Positions 12,201 through 24,109 of a stretch of DNA of 64,000 nucleotides are shown piece after piece (position 1 is the stretch's first letter; each line of letters opens with the position of its first letter). The position numbers and the translations under genes were made by a program. The notes beneath the pieces were generated by a model, which saw only the letters and a list, made by a program, of their open reading frames with translations, did no database searches and was not told the DNA's origin. This DNA is from Hedera helix (Eukaryota > Streptophyta > Magnoliopsida > Apiales > Araliaceae): assembly GCA_947179155.2 (NCBI GenBank), contig OX359284.1, positions 11,162,432 through 11,226,431 on the forward strand. The letters are read 5' to 3'.

Positions 12201-12626
12201 TGTATAGTTAAACTATGAACTGAAATTGTTCTATATGAATATTATGATAGAGACTATTATATATTTGATGATGAATCATGAATCAATGAATAGTTGTACG
12301 GATATGAAAGGATATTAAATTTTGAGTGATGAGATTTAAGGTATTGGTAACAGAAAAGAAAGAAAAAGTTAAGATTGCGATCCAGGGACTAGGATCCAGA
12401 TGTAAAGATTTTAAACATCTAAATAGTTTAATACAATGATTGAATTGAGAAAAAGAAAAAAATTTATACCGAAAAATTTGTACTTGATGATTTTGAAATC
12501 AGCTAATGGATCAATTAAGGAGATTAAAGTTTTATTAACGAACCGAAATTTGGACGTAAGGAAAATAATGTTTAATAAATACGAAATTTAAGATAATAAA
12601 GTGGGTCGATTTTCGGAGTCGTTACA
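9255..12626 (+). repeat. 3' LTR of element A
   Basis: Nearly identical to the 5' LTR and ends at the TSD GGAAA. The notable difference is at about 10905-10950, where extra sequence containing a CGCGCAATGCG half-module replaces the shorter 5' version. The 30-bp array is at about 11105-11290 and the GC module at about 10930-11080. Confidence 0.92.
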
Positions 12627-12631
12627 GGAAA

Positions 12632-13320
12632 TTTGGTTGTTAGTAGGCTTTCTTGAATAGAAACTATGGCTAGTTTCCTTAATTGATGCATTTAAATAGT
12701 AGTTATTCATAGTTATAATATCTCATTTACAGTTGTGAATATTGTATTTAAATTTTAGCTTGATGTGTTGTGATTGAATGACTTGAACCATGGATTATGA
12801 GCCTAAAAGGAATTTCTGGGGTTTCTCAATTTATGTCCAAAAGAACCAAGAGATTAATCATATGATGGGTTTTTATGATGTGTAAAATGTGTATTTGGAT
12901 GAATGGTCGTTGTAATACTCGGTCCCTCCTAAAGTCCCACATCATCCCTTTTTAAAACTCTTTCCATTTTATTAGCCTATATATATGGGATTACTCTTTT
13001 AGTTTTTAAACACCCAACATTAAGTACCTCCCATTTGTGTGAGAAACTTTTTGTGTAAGGACATTTTTAGTAAGAACATCCCTAGTTAAAATTTTTGGTG
13101 TTAAGGAAGTGAGTGGACTGCGAATCTCATAATTTCAGGTATGTCTTTTTTTCTTTCTTTGTGTAATTATTTAATTTTCTGTATTAGTTTTAATTTTGTA
13201 GTTTTAATTTTTGTATGCTATTTAGTTTGTTAGTTGATATGTTTTGGTATATCTTTGTTAGTAATTAGCATTTTAGAATATTAAATTAGTATTTTTTGTA
13301 ACTTTAAAATTTTGTCAGAA

Positions 13321-13363
<43 letters not shown>

Positions 13364-14324
13364 GTATATTTGTTTGTAATAAAATTAAAAATAGAAATAA
13401 TATTTTTTGTGAATATACTTATATGTATTGTATTTCGAAAGGAATAAGAATACTATTATTTATTAATATATACGTTATCATGATTAGAATTTTTATATAT
13501 GTATAACTATAAGTAGAATTTTGTTTAGAAAAGAAGCATTTCAGATTCGCCTAAGAGAAATAAAATGTGTAAAACTTAATCAATTGATTAACTATTTATT
13601 TATCAATTTCTTTATTTTGTTAGTTCTGATGGAAGAAATTTAACTAGTCAGTTTTACAATATAATTTTGGGTATTATATTGTTTATTCTATGTACGGATT
13701 CTGCACTCCTTCAACGATATTCCTTTGATTTTAATTTGTTTGTTTTGTTCCTCATTAGAATTTGGTTATTATTTCGATATATTGTTCATAGTCAAATGCA
13801 TATGATAGTTTTGTTTGATTTTAGATATTCGCAACTTAGCTTGTACTCTTTATACTTATTAAGCATGTCTAGTATTTATTTTGATTCTATAGAAACGTAC
13901 ATGCTAGTATATTTAGGAGACTTTGTGTCGATTTGTTTCAGTTTAGCATATGCGTATTAAAACCCCTTTTGTGGTATTGTGTTGCATTCGTTGTGACAAG
14001 ATATATTTGTTAAATTATACCGTAGGGTATACCAAGTTATAACCACCTGTGGGGATATTGTAGGCATGTCTCTGGGCACTGAGGCATGACACATTCCGTG
14101 AGGGTGTGATCAGTTCACGGCGTCTCCATTTTTGTGTTTCGATGGGCATTTGATGTTTTGTAGTGGGAGGCATATGGGTTGACCATAACATTCTGTTCTA
14201 TTTTGTTCTGCGATTTGGTGTTGTTTGTAGTCCCGAGCACACATTTTCGATTTTATATACATTTGTATCTGCAGTCCGATGTGTGACTTCTGTTTTTGTT
14301 CTGTTTTGTTTTGAGCTCGGTATG
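12632..14324. other. Repeat-like DNA without genes
   Basis: Continuation of the sequence split by element A. It contains a promoter-like patch at 12920-13010 (AAAGTCCCACATC, then TATATATATGGG) of a kind common in plant LTRs, and a stretch near 14040-14165 that looks like LTR DNA. ATG-initiated frames of 60-97 codons here match no known family. Confidence 0.45.
13319..13363. repeat. (AAT)n microsatellite
   Basis: About 15 perfect trinucleotide units. Confidence 0.95.
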
Positions 14325-14648
14325 TGTGAGGACCCGAATTTTCGGAATTACTTTAATAATATTAAATAAGAAATTAATTAACAAAAATTATCAAGGTTGT
14401 TAAATTATTTATGATTGATATATTTTATGTGATTTAAAGTGTGTGATGAAATTTAATTGGTAAATTAAATCTGTACGGAGATGGTGATAATGAAAAGTAA
14501 ATAAATTGTTTAAAAATAATTTATGAAGAATAAGAGAAATTTCGTGTAATTGTACAATTAAATTGTTGATATTTAAATTAGTTGTGGAAGGTGTATAATT
14601 ATTATTTAAATGGTGTTATGTGGTAACGTGAGGTATATGAATTAGATA

Positions 14649-14650
14649 TG

Positions 14651-14685
<35 letters not shown>

Positions 14686-14690
14686 GTGCA
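14649..14690. repeat. (TA)n tract in LTR B
   Basis: Imperfect TA dinucleotide run. Comparable runs at 15628-15676, 19708-19744, 26613-26660, 33634-33682 and 55027-55066 mostly fall at similar places in related LTRs. Confidence 0.8.
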
Positions 14691-15630
14691 TGTTCAATTG
14701 TTATATTTATAAATTTTATTGATTATGGAGATAAAGGGATTAATAATTAAATTAATCTAAATTTAAATTAAAAGCTAATGAGGAAGTTAGTAAAATTATA
14801 ATTATTGATTATAGAATTAATCAATAATTATGGAGGAAGTTTGAAAATTAGTTAAGAAGAAAAAGTAATTATATGAATTATATAATAGTAAATTATATAA
14901 TTTATATAAGAAAATTTAAGTAAAATATTAAGGAAAGAATAATTATATAAATTTTATAAGAATAATTATATAATTTATATAAGAGGATTAAATTAAATGA
15001 GGATGGAAGAAATTTTTTATAAATTGTACAATATTTTATTGTATAAATTATATAAAAGGTAATGAATAATAAAGAAAATAGAAAATAAATGGAAAAGATG
15101 TTTGTTGTAATTTATTATGTTATGATTTAGGTAAAATAGAATTATTTTCAATTTTATGGGAAATAATATTTTTGTGATTTAAATATGTGAAAGAATTTAT
15201 TATAATATATATATAATTTTAATATGTATATATTATGTAGTGGGAGAAAATACATGGATGTTTATGTAATGTATATGTAACAAAATGAAAATGCGCGAAA
15301 ATTAAATTTTATAAGTTGTATGTGTTATTTAAGTAGTTTTGAAAGTATAAAATATTTCATGTAACTACATGCATGTAATTATGCATGTACAAAATTATTC
15401 AAATATGGTATTTTAAAAAGTTTATACAATATTTATAAATCATGTTATGTATTTTAGTTAATTAAAATAAATATTTTAAGTATATTACTTAAATTATTTA
15501 TTACACGAAATAACTACTTAATGTATTCAAATATTTGTTATGTTTGATTTTTAGCACAAAACCGTGCATGTAAGTCGACGGATGTGGTGGGTGTTATCCA
15601 ATTTGACTAAGTGTGTTATAAAAGAAAAGA

Positions 15631-15678
<48 letters not shown>

Positions 15679-16028
15679 AAAAACAAAACCCTCTCTCTCT
15701 CTCTCTACCACCATAACCGTGAGCCATAACCAAGAAGAATGGAAGCTTTACAAATTATCTTGGTGCCATCAAATGAATATCAAGGTTCAATAAAGGAGTT
15801 CAAGCCTTTAAAAGGTATAAAAATCAATTAATTGTTCAAAAATTTTTGTTAATTATGGTGTTAATTAAATTTTGTGCAAAATTAATAAATACTTAAGATA
15901 ATTGTTGTTTATTATTTTTGGATGTGTATATGTGGATTATATGATGTTTAGAGTAATTATTGTGGGAAAAGTTTGATCAAAAACATGAAATTTGGAATTT
16001 AGAATGAGCAGTCCCGAATAGGGGCGAT

Positions 16029-16340
16029 TTTGTCCATTTTAATGCAGAATTTGAAATTTTTTCCCTTCTACAAAGTTGTAGCGAATTAAATTTTGTGTGG
16101 AATGGACTTAAAATTCGTAATTTTCTGATAAACGAGCTAATTTCTATGAATTTCAGAAGATTTAGCACAATGAAACGTGATCTGTCCAAATCCTATCCAT
16201 TTCAGTGTAGAATTTGAAAAAAATTTCCTTCTACAAAGTTGTAGATAATTAAATTTCGTGTGGAATGGACTTAAGATTTGTAATTTTCGGTTGAACGTGC
16301 TAATTACTGTGAATTTTGAAAGTTTCATTGCATTAAAAAT
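16029..16340 (+). repeat. 163-bp tandem duplication in LTR B
   Basis: Two diverged copies. The shared landmark CTACAAAGTTGTAG, itself an inverted repeat of CTACAA/TTGTAG, starts at 16068 and 16231, followed in both by AATTAAATTT, GTGTGGAATGGACTTAA and GTAATTTTC. Confidence 0.8.
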
Positions 16341-17201
16341 TAAAATTTAATTATTAAAAATATTTTGTGCTGAAATCATTTCTGGATAGAAATATTGTAA
16401 TATTATTTCTGATTTTTCTAAAAAATTTGGTGAATTATTGTGGAGCATGGGTATTTATTGTATTTTATGGCTATTTAAAGTTAATGAAAAAATAAGTGAA
16501 AATTCATAGAAAATTCTATGAATGTTGAAAAATTACGAAATTTGGTGAAATTTTTTATAATAATATAAGATAAATATTGATGGTGTTTAGGGGATACAAA
16601 AGTATGTTGAGTGATTATTTATATTTTAAAGGCTATTAAATAATAGTGTTTATATATAAAAATAATTACAGAAATTTGTCGGATAATCCAGAAATTATGA
16701 AAAAATGGTTGAAAATCTAGAATAATATTCTAGAGACTTTATAAGGTATAGTAGACTCATGAGATGTCGAAATATTATAGGCCGTATGTTGACTAACTAA
16801 TAAATAAGCATAACAGTTTTTACGCGAGAGTCAAAAATTGACCGAGAAAATTTGTTTATACTTTTATAGTATGATATTGGTAATTAGTGTTTAGATATCA
16901 CTAAAATGTGAATTATGAATTTTGTATAAAGGTTTTAGATACGAACAAGCTGGAGTGACTTAACTTAGTAATTACAAGTTAAGCTGGGACATTGTGATAC
17001 TCGAGGGAAGTTCTTCAGTATGTAATGTTAATTGTTTATCTGTTAATATATATTAACTTTTGTTCAAATGCATATAAAATTATGTGTTATGTGATTTATT
17101 GTTGATATGACTACTATGTGCCTTCGGTGCAAATATATCACTATATGTAAAGTTGTTCAATGTTTTATTTAGGTAATTGTTAATTGAAAATAGATATGAT
17201 G

Positions 17202-19706
17202 TGTGACGCCCCCAAATTTAGACTCATTGAATCTCGAATTTGGTGCTCACGATTCATATATTCTAACTTCATTTACCACTATTCAAAAGTATTTTTAATC
17301 TATATTACGTCTATTAAGGTTTAACATAATACAAAAGATATCTAATAAACCCCAGGGTCATTAACCTTTATATACATACAATGTTACTAGGATACATATT
17401 TCACATCTACATCCACAAAAATAGATTTAAAACTACTAGCGAGGGACATTTCACCATTTCTTCACTTTGACATATTTCCTTTGCCTTTGTCTTTCTTATT
17501 TATACCCTCAGGTTTAACATCTTTGTCTGCGTCACATTAATTATGCAAGAATGAGCAACTGAAGTGCTCAGCAAGTATAATGAATTGAATAATAGTGCAA
17601 CATGAGGAAAAAGAATTTATAACAATAACGTAACATGATCTCATTTCAAATGGAAGAAAAGAACTGATGATATTATCTTTTAAAACATGATAAATGAGAA
17701 TTATACTGAGCGTCACAAGACCATTGAACATAGGTTAGTCAGTGGTAACACTGATAACCTGTACGTGTCATAAATACCATAAAACCTTAAACCCGTACTC
17801 AAGGTGATCGGCCTCTCGTACCTATGATTGTGCACATCATATTACCGCATACCACGAAATATCGGAATTTAAAGCATCCGACAAGCTATATCCCTTGAAA
17901 CAGGGTTGTTCATCTCAGTTTTTAGGAGACTGTACCCAAAACAATTTGGTTTGGATAAGCATTTAACAATAAACAGTAATCTGAAATTCAGTTGTGTCAA
18001 AAGTCTAGCCGAATAAATGCATAATCATCAACTCATTAATTAACAATTATGATTCGTTATGGATAACGTTTAAGAATGAATGTGAGTAACAACAGAGATT
18101 TTCAAATTTTTATTGAACAATTTATAACATCAACTGTAATCAATATTCAAGAAAGTGGAATAGCTATAAAATTTAGAGAGTATAACTCAAGTGAGATTTC
18201 AAATATTTAACATATGAAAAATGGTTCAAGATTAGGGTTTAGGAAACTTGCCTCGATGTCCGATTACTAAATTAACAGCTAATTATCCTTTCTTGGACTA
18301 CCTATAATAATAACATAATCAAATAATAATATTTTAGTAACCTACGATATTAATTTATGTAATTAATATCACTCACAACATAATTATTCTACCCATCGGA
18401 TCTATATTGGTGTTTACAATTAATTATAACCTAATTTGGTTTTTTAATCTAATTACTCACTTTTAATCCTCATATATAAAATACTTAATTATCAATTGGA
18501 ATTATTCCTCAAAATTGGAAAATTGTTAAATTTAAATTATAAAACATTTTTATATATTTTTCTGATTTTATATGATTTTTATCAATTTTAAAACAATTAT
18601 TTTACTTAAATTAAATTTTAATGGCATTTTCGTAATTATCCTGAAAATCGGAACCGGTGGCAAAATGGTAATTACGCGAAAATTATTGGCCCGCCGCGCA
18701 TTGCACGGCCCTATTCATTCTTCTCCCCAAACGACGTCGTTTTTCCTCACGCCGGTCACCGAAATTCGATCGCCGCGCATGGCGCGGCCAAAATCCTACT
18801 TCGCCCCGAAACGTCGCTATTTCGGTCCCATCTTCGAAAAAAAATATGACCGTCGCACAATGCGCGGGCGGCCTTAATTTTTTTTTTCTTTTGTCGTTAA
18901 CAGTAAGCCAAGCAACCATTTTTACACCATTTTTTTTCTCCCATTTTTCACATCATAATTATTCTAAACATCATAAAATTCATAAATACACCTCCAAAAT
19001 TTACTTAGAACAATTATCCTCATTATTTATAAATTTTCCATAAAATTATTTTATCACCAAAATTATAAATATAATCCAAATAAATTAGTTTTATACCTTC
19101 CTTAGGCTTGAAAGCTCTCCTTTGAAGTTTGTTCTACACTTTGATGGCACTAAAAACTCCTCCTTTCTTAGTAGTGGTGGTGATCGGTGGCGGTGATGGT
19201 GGTGAGAAGAAGAAGAAAAATGAGATGGCTATGTTTGTGTATTTTAATGTTGCTAATTGTTGCTTTAATTATTATTATTATTATTAGTACTCTTCCAAGT
19301 ATAGCGTAATTGGTGACTAACTTTTAAGATTCACTCCAAGTCCACCGACTTGGAGTTAAGTTGGTGAAAATATCATGCATCCTTCCTAATTTAATACATT
19401 ACATAGTTATTTCGGGTAATAAATATTTTATATAATGTATATAAAATATTTATTTTAATTCACTAAAATTCATAAAATGATTTATAAATAATATTTATAT
19501 ATTTTTAGGGTACCTTATTTGATAAATTTTGTACACGCATAATGATATGCATGTAATTATATGAGTTATTTTATACCTCCAAAATTAATTAAATAATTCG
19601 CATAACTTAATAAAATTAAATTTTTCTACGTTTCAACCTTGTTACATATACATTACGTAAACATATATGTATTTTCTATTACTACATAATATATACATAT
19701 ATTAGT

Positions 19707-19747
<41 letters not shown>

Positions 19748-20357
19748 GTATTATAATAATTTATTTTTCATATTTAAATCACAAAAATATTAAAGCTCAT
19801 AAAAATAGTAATACTTCTATTTTGCATAAACATAGATTTTCTTATTAAAAATAGACTTATTCATATTTATTTATTATTCTTTTTCACTATTTCATATATT
19901 TTATATAAACTATACAATATAATTTTTGCATAATTTATATAATTATTAACCTTTCTTTAACAAATTTATTTACATATAATTTATATAATCATAAATTCCC
20001 TTATATTTAATTATATTTCCTTATATAAAATATATAATTTATTATTATATATTTTATGTAATTAATTACCCTTCTTAATAATTTTCCAAAAATTCACCAT
20101 ACATCTTAATTAATCTATAAACACAATTATAACTTTGTTAATTCTCTCATTAACTCTTAATTTAATTTAGGATAAATTTTCAATATTAATCCCTATTTTA
20201 TTGACACCATTCATTTAAAATTAATAACAGTACAATAAAATATATGTATACATAAATAATCTACACAATTCACATTACCTACCAAGTTTAAATAATTAAA
20301 ATACATACATTTTATTTATTTAAACTTTTTACACGTCGTAATTTCCTGGATATTACA
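17202..20357 (-). mobile_element. Solo LTR of the element-D family, nested in LTR B
   Basis: A 3156-bp LTR running TGTGACGCCCCC to GATATTACA on the plus strand. It is bounded by TGATG at 17197-17201 and 20358-20362, an exact 5-bp duplication, so it is a solo LTR left by LTR-LTR recombination. It aligns along its length with the D LTR at 24110-27294. By comparison with D, whose genes are on the minus strand, this copy is minus-oriented. It contains the GC palindrome module (18690-18880, perfect AAACGACGTCGTTT at 18729-18742). Confidence 0.9.
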
Positions 20358-20440
20358 TGATGCACGTGAGTTATATTGTTTTAGTAGAAGCACAACACAT
20401 GATGTATGACACACACAGAGCATTTGGGGTCGTCAAAGGT

Positions 20441-20451
20441 TGGTATCAGAG
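20441..20451 (+). other. Primer binding site of element B
   Basis: TGGTATCAGAG, matching the initiator Met tRNA 3' end, just after the degraded LTR terminus GGGGTCGTCA (about 20426-20435). Confidence 0.8.
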
Positions 20452-20554
20452 TTGTATGTTAGAAACGTTAGGATTACGAAACCTAAGTTATAACCTTAGT
20501 ACTAAACTCATATCGAGTGCTTTAGGAGATGAACGGGGAGATTCATCATGTTAG

Positions 20555-20676
20555 GTATTTTTGGAGGTGGATTGAGAAAATCCATCGAACCAAGATGTAC
20601 ATGATAAAATATCATTTCATTTCATCAATGAATATATTTTATTGTTGTACTAACATGTGTTATTTTTATGATATAG
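20555..20676 (+). other. Predicted leader intron of element B
   Basis: Donor TTAG|GTATTT, perfect plant/yeast-type branch site TACTAAC at 20648-20654, and acceptor TTATGATATAG|G just before the pre-gag start codon. Element D has an equivalent arrangement on the minus strand (34450-34600). This is a prediction from splice signals only. Confidence 0.5.
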
Positions 20677-20677
20677 G

Positions 20678-21424
20678 ATGACGGAGATTGGACAGTCTAG
20701 TTATGCTGCTGAGGAGGTGGTTTATACGGATATCCACATAGATACGACACAGCCGCTAGTGGCTGCACCGATAGAGTTTTCGGAGTCTAATCCCAAGAAG
20801 GGTGATCATGAGGAGCCTGTTAGAGGTGGAGTTATGAGGCCATACAGTGAAGATGATGCCGAGTCTGAGGAGTCTAAGGACGAGGAGCCAGCTGAGTACG
20901 CTAATGGCATGGGCACTACTGTCAGTGACATCATCAACTCTCTAACTACGAGGAATGATGAGTTGGAGGATAGGGTTCAGCACTTGGAGGAGCAGAATTA
21001 GACCCACCAGCATAGGGAAAAACAGTATAGGGATGCAGCATATCAGTTCTCTGGCGAGAACACGTTGCTTAATGAGAAGATGGCAGAGGTGGAGGCTAGA
21101 TTAGCAGCAGCTGAGCTGAAGATTCAGCAAACACAGGTAGAGAAAGAGGAGATTAGAGGCCATTGGCAGCAGGCTATAGAGGATAGGATTGAGATGGAGA
21201 TCCAGAGAGATGCAGCTCATAGGCAGATGCTGGAGCAGGAGGACGAGGTCCGTGAGAAGAGGGTAAGGATCGATAGACTTAGCTATGTCTATCGTTCTTC
21301 TTTTGGCAGATTTCAGAGTAGGGTATACTACTACCCAGCTAAGGAGGGCCCGTTCATGCACACTATCAGCAAGAGCGTGGTGATTGCTATAGGGGATGAG
21401 GAGTACGATGATGCGGTTCGTTGA
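20678..21424 (+). pseudogene. Pre-gag coiled-coil ORF of element B (one in-frame stop)
   Basis: An extra reading frame between PBS and gag, about 248 codons, starting MTEIGQ. The first third is acidic (many E/D, including PYSEDDAESEESKDEE). The middle is a long charged heptad-like helix (about residues 90-200), predicted coiled coil. The C-terminus has RIDRLSYVYRSSFGRFQSR, then an EG and an I-x-I-x-x-EEYDDAVR ending. One TAG at 20999-21001 interrupts it, and the frame then continues unchanged to 21424. The minus-strand ORF of element D (33696-34448) shares the MTE start, acidic N-terminus, coiled coil and C-terminal pattern. I do not recognise a known domain; a structural role alongside Gag is a guess. 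Confidence 0.7.
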
Positions 21425-21787
21425 GGGATGCGCCGCTAATTGTATCAGTTTTCTTTATTTATGATGTATGTATACAGATGCAGTAGAAACTCAATTTTTG
21501 TGTTAACAGGTGGTTAGTATGATGTAAATCCCAACTCTAGAAAGTTATGGGATATGATTATGGATAGATCCCGTCTTTTGTAGTATTTTAGGGATAGTAG
21601 CATTTATAGCAGTATGCTTATGATGTAAAAGTGTTATGCACTATAGTTTTAGCATATGAATATAAATGTAGTTATGTTTATATGTGTTGAAATGATTATT
21701 TGTGCTTTAGTTTAAATTGCTTAAGCTACAAAACGGAAGTAAAAAGATGAAACAGCTTTAATAAGTTAAATTTTCTCTATACAGAAA

Positions 21788-22420
21788 ATGCCGCCCCATA
21801 GAAGAAATCAACCACTACCCTCACCACCACCGGAAGAGTCGATTAATGTAGGAGGGGTACCGCCAAACCCAGTGCAAGAGTTTGTGAAAATGCTAATGAG
21901 AGCATTCCACGGACGCAGTTCAAATGCTGCTGGAGCACCAAACCCTGCAACTCCACTAGCAAGCTTCAAAGATTTCAAACTAATAGGACCACCCGAATTC
22001 CGAGGAACAACAGATCCTATAGAAGCGCAGACTTGGATTGAGGAGATGGAAAAAGTCTTCGAGGTCACAAGAGTAGTGGATGAGCAAATGACCTCATTTG
22101 CTACCTTTATGATGAAGGGGGAGGTGAACTATTAGTGGAAGGCGAACAAGAGCAAAGTAGGGGAGGGAACTATCACGTGGGCGCGATTTAAGGAAGTGTT
22201 CTTGGAGAACTACTTTCCAGAAAGCACGCAAGCCAGGATGGAAGTCAAATTCCTGGAACTCAAGCAAGGAAATATGTCAGTATCTGATTACGCCGCCAAG
22301 TTCAACGAATTAGCAAGATTCTCTCCACACCAGGTGGATACTGAAGCAAGACGAGCAATGAGATTTGAGTAGGGACTGAAGCCATGGGTTTACAGTAGGG
22401 TCGCTGTTCTTCAGATTACC
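21788..22420 (+). pseudogene. Partial gag of element B (Ty3/gypsy capsid region)
   Basis: Starts MPPHRRNQ. It contains the plant gypsy Retrotrans_gag pattern: FKDFKLIGPPEFRGTTDPIE, TWIEEMEKVFEV, FATFMMKGE, then a W-rich segment, FKEVFLENYFPES, the MSVSDYAAKFNELARFSP segment and GLKPWVYSRV. Two in-frame TAG stops are visible (22133-22135 and 22370-22372). Homology ends near 22414, so the capsid C-terminus and zinc knuckle are missing. The start codon lies 3 nt after TTTTCTCTATACAG, a strong splice-acceptor match (AG at 21783-21784). Confidence 0.85.
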
Positions 22421-24109
22421 AAAAACATGAAAAAATGAATAAGTATTGGCTTTTATCGCAAAACATGTTGTGGCTATTTTTCATCACCAAACAAATTTTA
22501 AAAAATTGATCCAATGATGGAATATTGTAGTTTAAGAAAATACGAATCCATCGATACCAATTGGAGGTCATTTGGATTTATAGATTTTATTTTATTCAAG
22601 TTTTAATCAAAAGAACAAAAGTTAGAAAATTTGAAAATGGCAATTCAGCAGATTCTGCCACTTAGAGGCCGGGGCCTTAGTTCCTTTGTTATTTTGGGGG
22701 TCGGGGCCCCAATCACTATTCACAAACAGATCTTTTTAATTCCGGGTCGGGTCGATTAATTTTAAACGGATTGGTTCAAATCATTTAAGACCAAAATGGG
22801 TAAAAATATTTTAAAATTAATATAATTAATTTGGGACCCAATAAAAAGAAAATATATAATTATTTCTTATGTGGATATTAAATAATAATTAAGAGTCATG
22901 AAGGTGATTAATTACTATTTAATCAATATTAAATAATAATTAAAATGAAAAGAGATAGTAACCAATTATTTATTAAATAATAAATAAAGGGTAATATAGT
23001 TAATAAAATATTATTAAATGATTAATACTATTAAAAAAATATTAAAATACTATTAAATAATTAATAATATTAATAAATGAATAAAATATTATTAAAGGAT
23101 TAATAATATTATAAAGTTAATAAAATATTATTAAATAATTAATAATATTAGAAAATAAATAAAATATTACTAAATGATTAATAATATTAGATAATGAATA
23201 AAATATTATCAAATGATTAATAATATTATATAATAAATAAAATATTATTAAATAATTAATAATATTAGATAAGGAATAAAATATTATTAAATGATTAATA
23301 ATATTAGATAATAAATAAAGTATTATTAAATGATTAATAATATTAATAATGTAATAAAATATTATTAAATGATTAATAATATTATATAAGTGTATGAACT
23401 ATATTAAAAATTAATATAGGTTTGATGTGATGAAAATATTATCAAGTAGTGATAATATTTTCTAAGTGTTTAAATACCCGTAATTAGATAATTATGTGGT
23501 TAAGTATTAGAGATGTAAAATGTATAGATGTTATTATATTAATGTGTATATGATACCTAATTTAAAGATCAACTTGATTAATTGTTAGGTCTATCTAAAA
23601 AGAATTAAATTGAATTGGTTAGCAGTAGACTACGCACGAGACAAGTTTTCCTTAACCCTCACTTGTATTTATTGTTGCAAGTTTTCTTAAACTTTATTTA
23701 CATTGAGCAATTCAATTATTGTTGAGCAGGTATTTACACTTGTAGTTATTTGACAGAGCTTTAAGTGGGTTAATTATATAATTATTCGACATCATTATTG
23801 TTATTGTATTCGCACATAGTGCATTTACAAATGTATAGCTCATTAATTCAACAAACTGTTTAAGAAAGTCTAAGCTAATTGTTTCAGCTAGACAATACAA
23901 GTTAAATTCATCACATTGAATATTTTAAAAGTTTATCCAAACCATTGGTTGATGCAGATTCTTATAGTACGACTGAGAATGAACAACCCTAAATAAGGAA
24001 AATTTTATCTGTCGAGAAACCGAATTTGCTCAAGATGTCTGAATGTTATGCATATACATATAGTACAAGAGGCTGATCCCCTCGAGTACTAGTTTTTCGA
24101 GGAGTCAGA
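22421..24109. other. LTR-like repeat C, left part (split by element D)
   Basis: Non-coding. It has a GC patch GGGTCGGGGCCCC (about 22707-22720), the ~39-bp A/T minisatellite and a GTCTA/TAGAC hairpin (23868-23893). It is separated from its continuation at 38714-39252 by element D with TSD TCAGA. The continuation ends GGGGTCGTCACA at 39252, an LTR-like terminus. No target duplication was found for C itself, so its start is uncertain. Confidence 0.55.
22996..23400. repeat. A/T minisatellite, ~39-bp unit (second locus)
   Basis: About ten imperfect copies of the unit seen at 1075-1660, in the same context behind a GGGTCGGG-type GC patch. Confidence 0.75.

Larger units (their letters stand above)
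3005..12626 (+). mobile_element. Complete LARD-like non-autonomous LTR retrotransposon (element A)
   Basis: The element runs from TGTGAGGATCCG to GGAGTCGTTACA and is flanked by the exact 5-bp duplication GGAAA (3000-3004 and 12627-12631). LTRs are 3346 and 3372 bp; by eye they differ at only about 1-2 % of positions plus one ~26-bp replacement near 10905-10950, so insertion is fairly recent. A Met-tRNA PBS follows the 5' LTR and a polypurine tract precedes the 3' LTR. The 2.9-kb internal region has no gag or pol frame. Long LTRs, intact cis signals and no coding capacity fit the LARD class, mobilised in trans by an autonomous gypsy element. The related solo LTR G (49864-58053) shows the family has other copies. 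Confidence 0.9.
14325..22420 (+). mobile_element. Truncated Ty3/gypsy element B (5' LTR, PBS, pre-gag, partial gag)
   Basis: The 5' LTR starts TGTGAGGACCCGAATTTTCG at 14325 and ends near 20435; without the nested solo LTR it is about 2.95 kb. Its start resembles the LTR of element A. The internal region keeps the PBS, a predicted leader intron, a coiled-coil pre-gag ORF and the N-terminal part of gag. Homology stops around 22414-22420 inside gag, where unrelated LTR-like DNA begins. No 3' LTR is present in the window. Confidence 0.8.

Noticed and set aside
12920..13140. Cassandra-type TRIM with 5S rRNA-like promoter
   Set aside because: TCCCACATC and a TATA string are present but no 5S-like internal control sequence was found.
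13312..13506. Poly-Asn open frame
   Set aside because: Product of the (AAT)n microsatellite.
13667..13960. 97-aa hydrophobic frame in 12632-14324
   Set aside because: U-rich DNA gives apparent membrane-like residues; no homologue recognised and the region looks like degraded repeat.
18572..19043. Overlapping frames of 65-101 aa in the 17202 solo LTR (also 25547-25889, 56271-56585, 62412-62622)
   Set aside because: They coincide with the GC palindrome modules, where stop codons are rarer; no shared frame or protein similarity beyond the DNA repeat.
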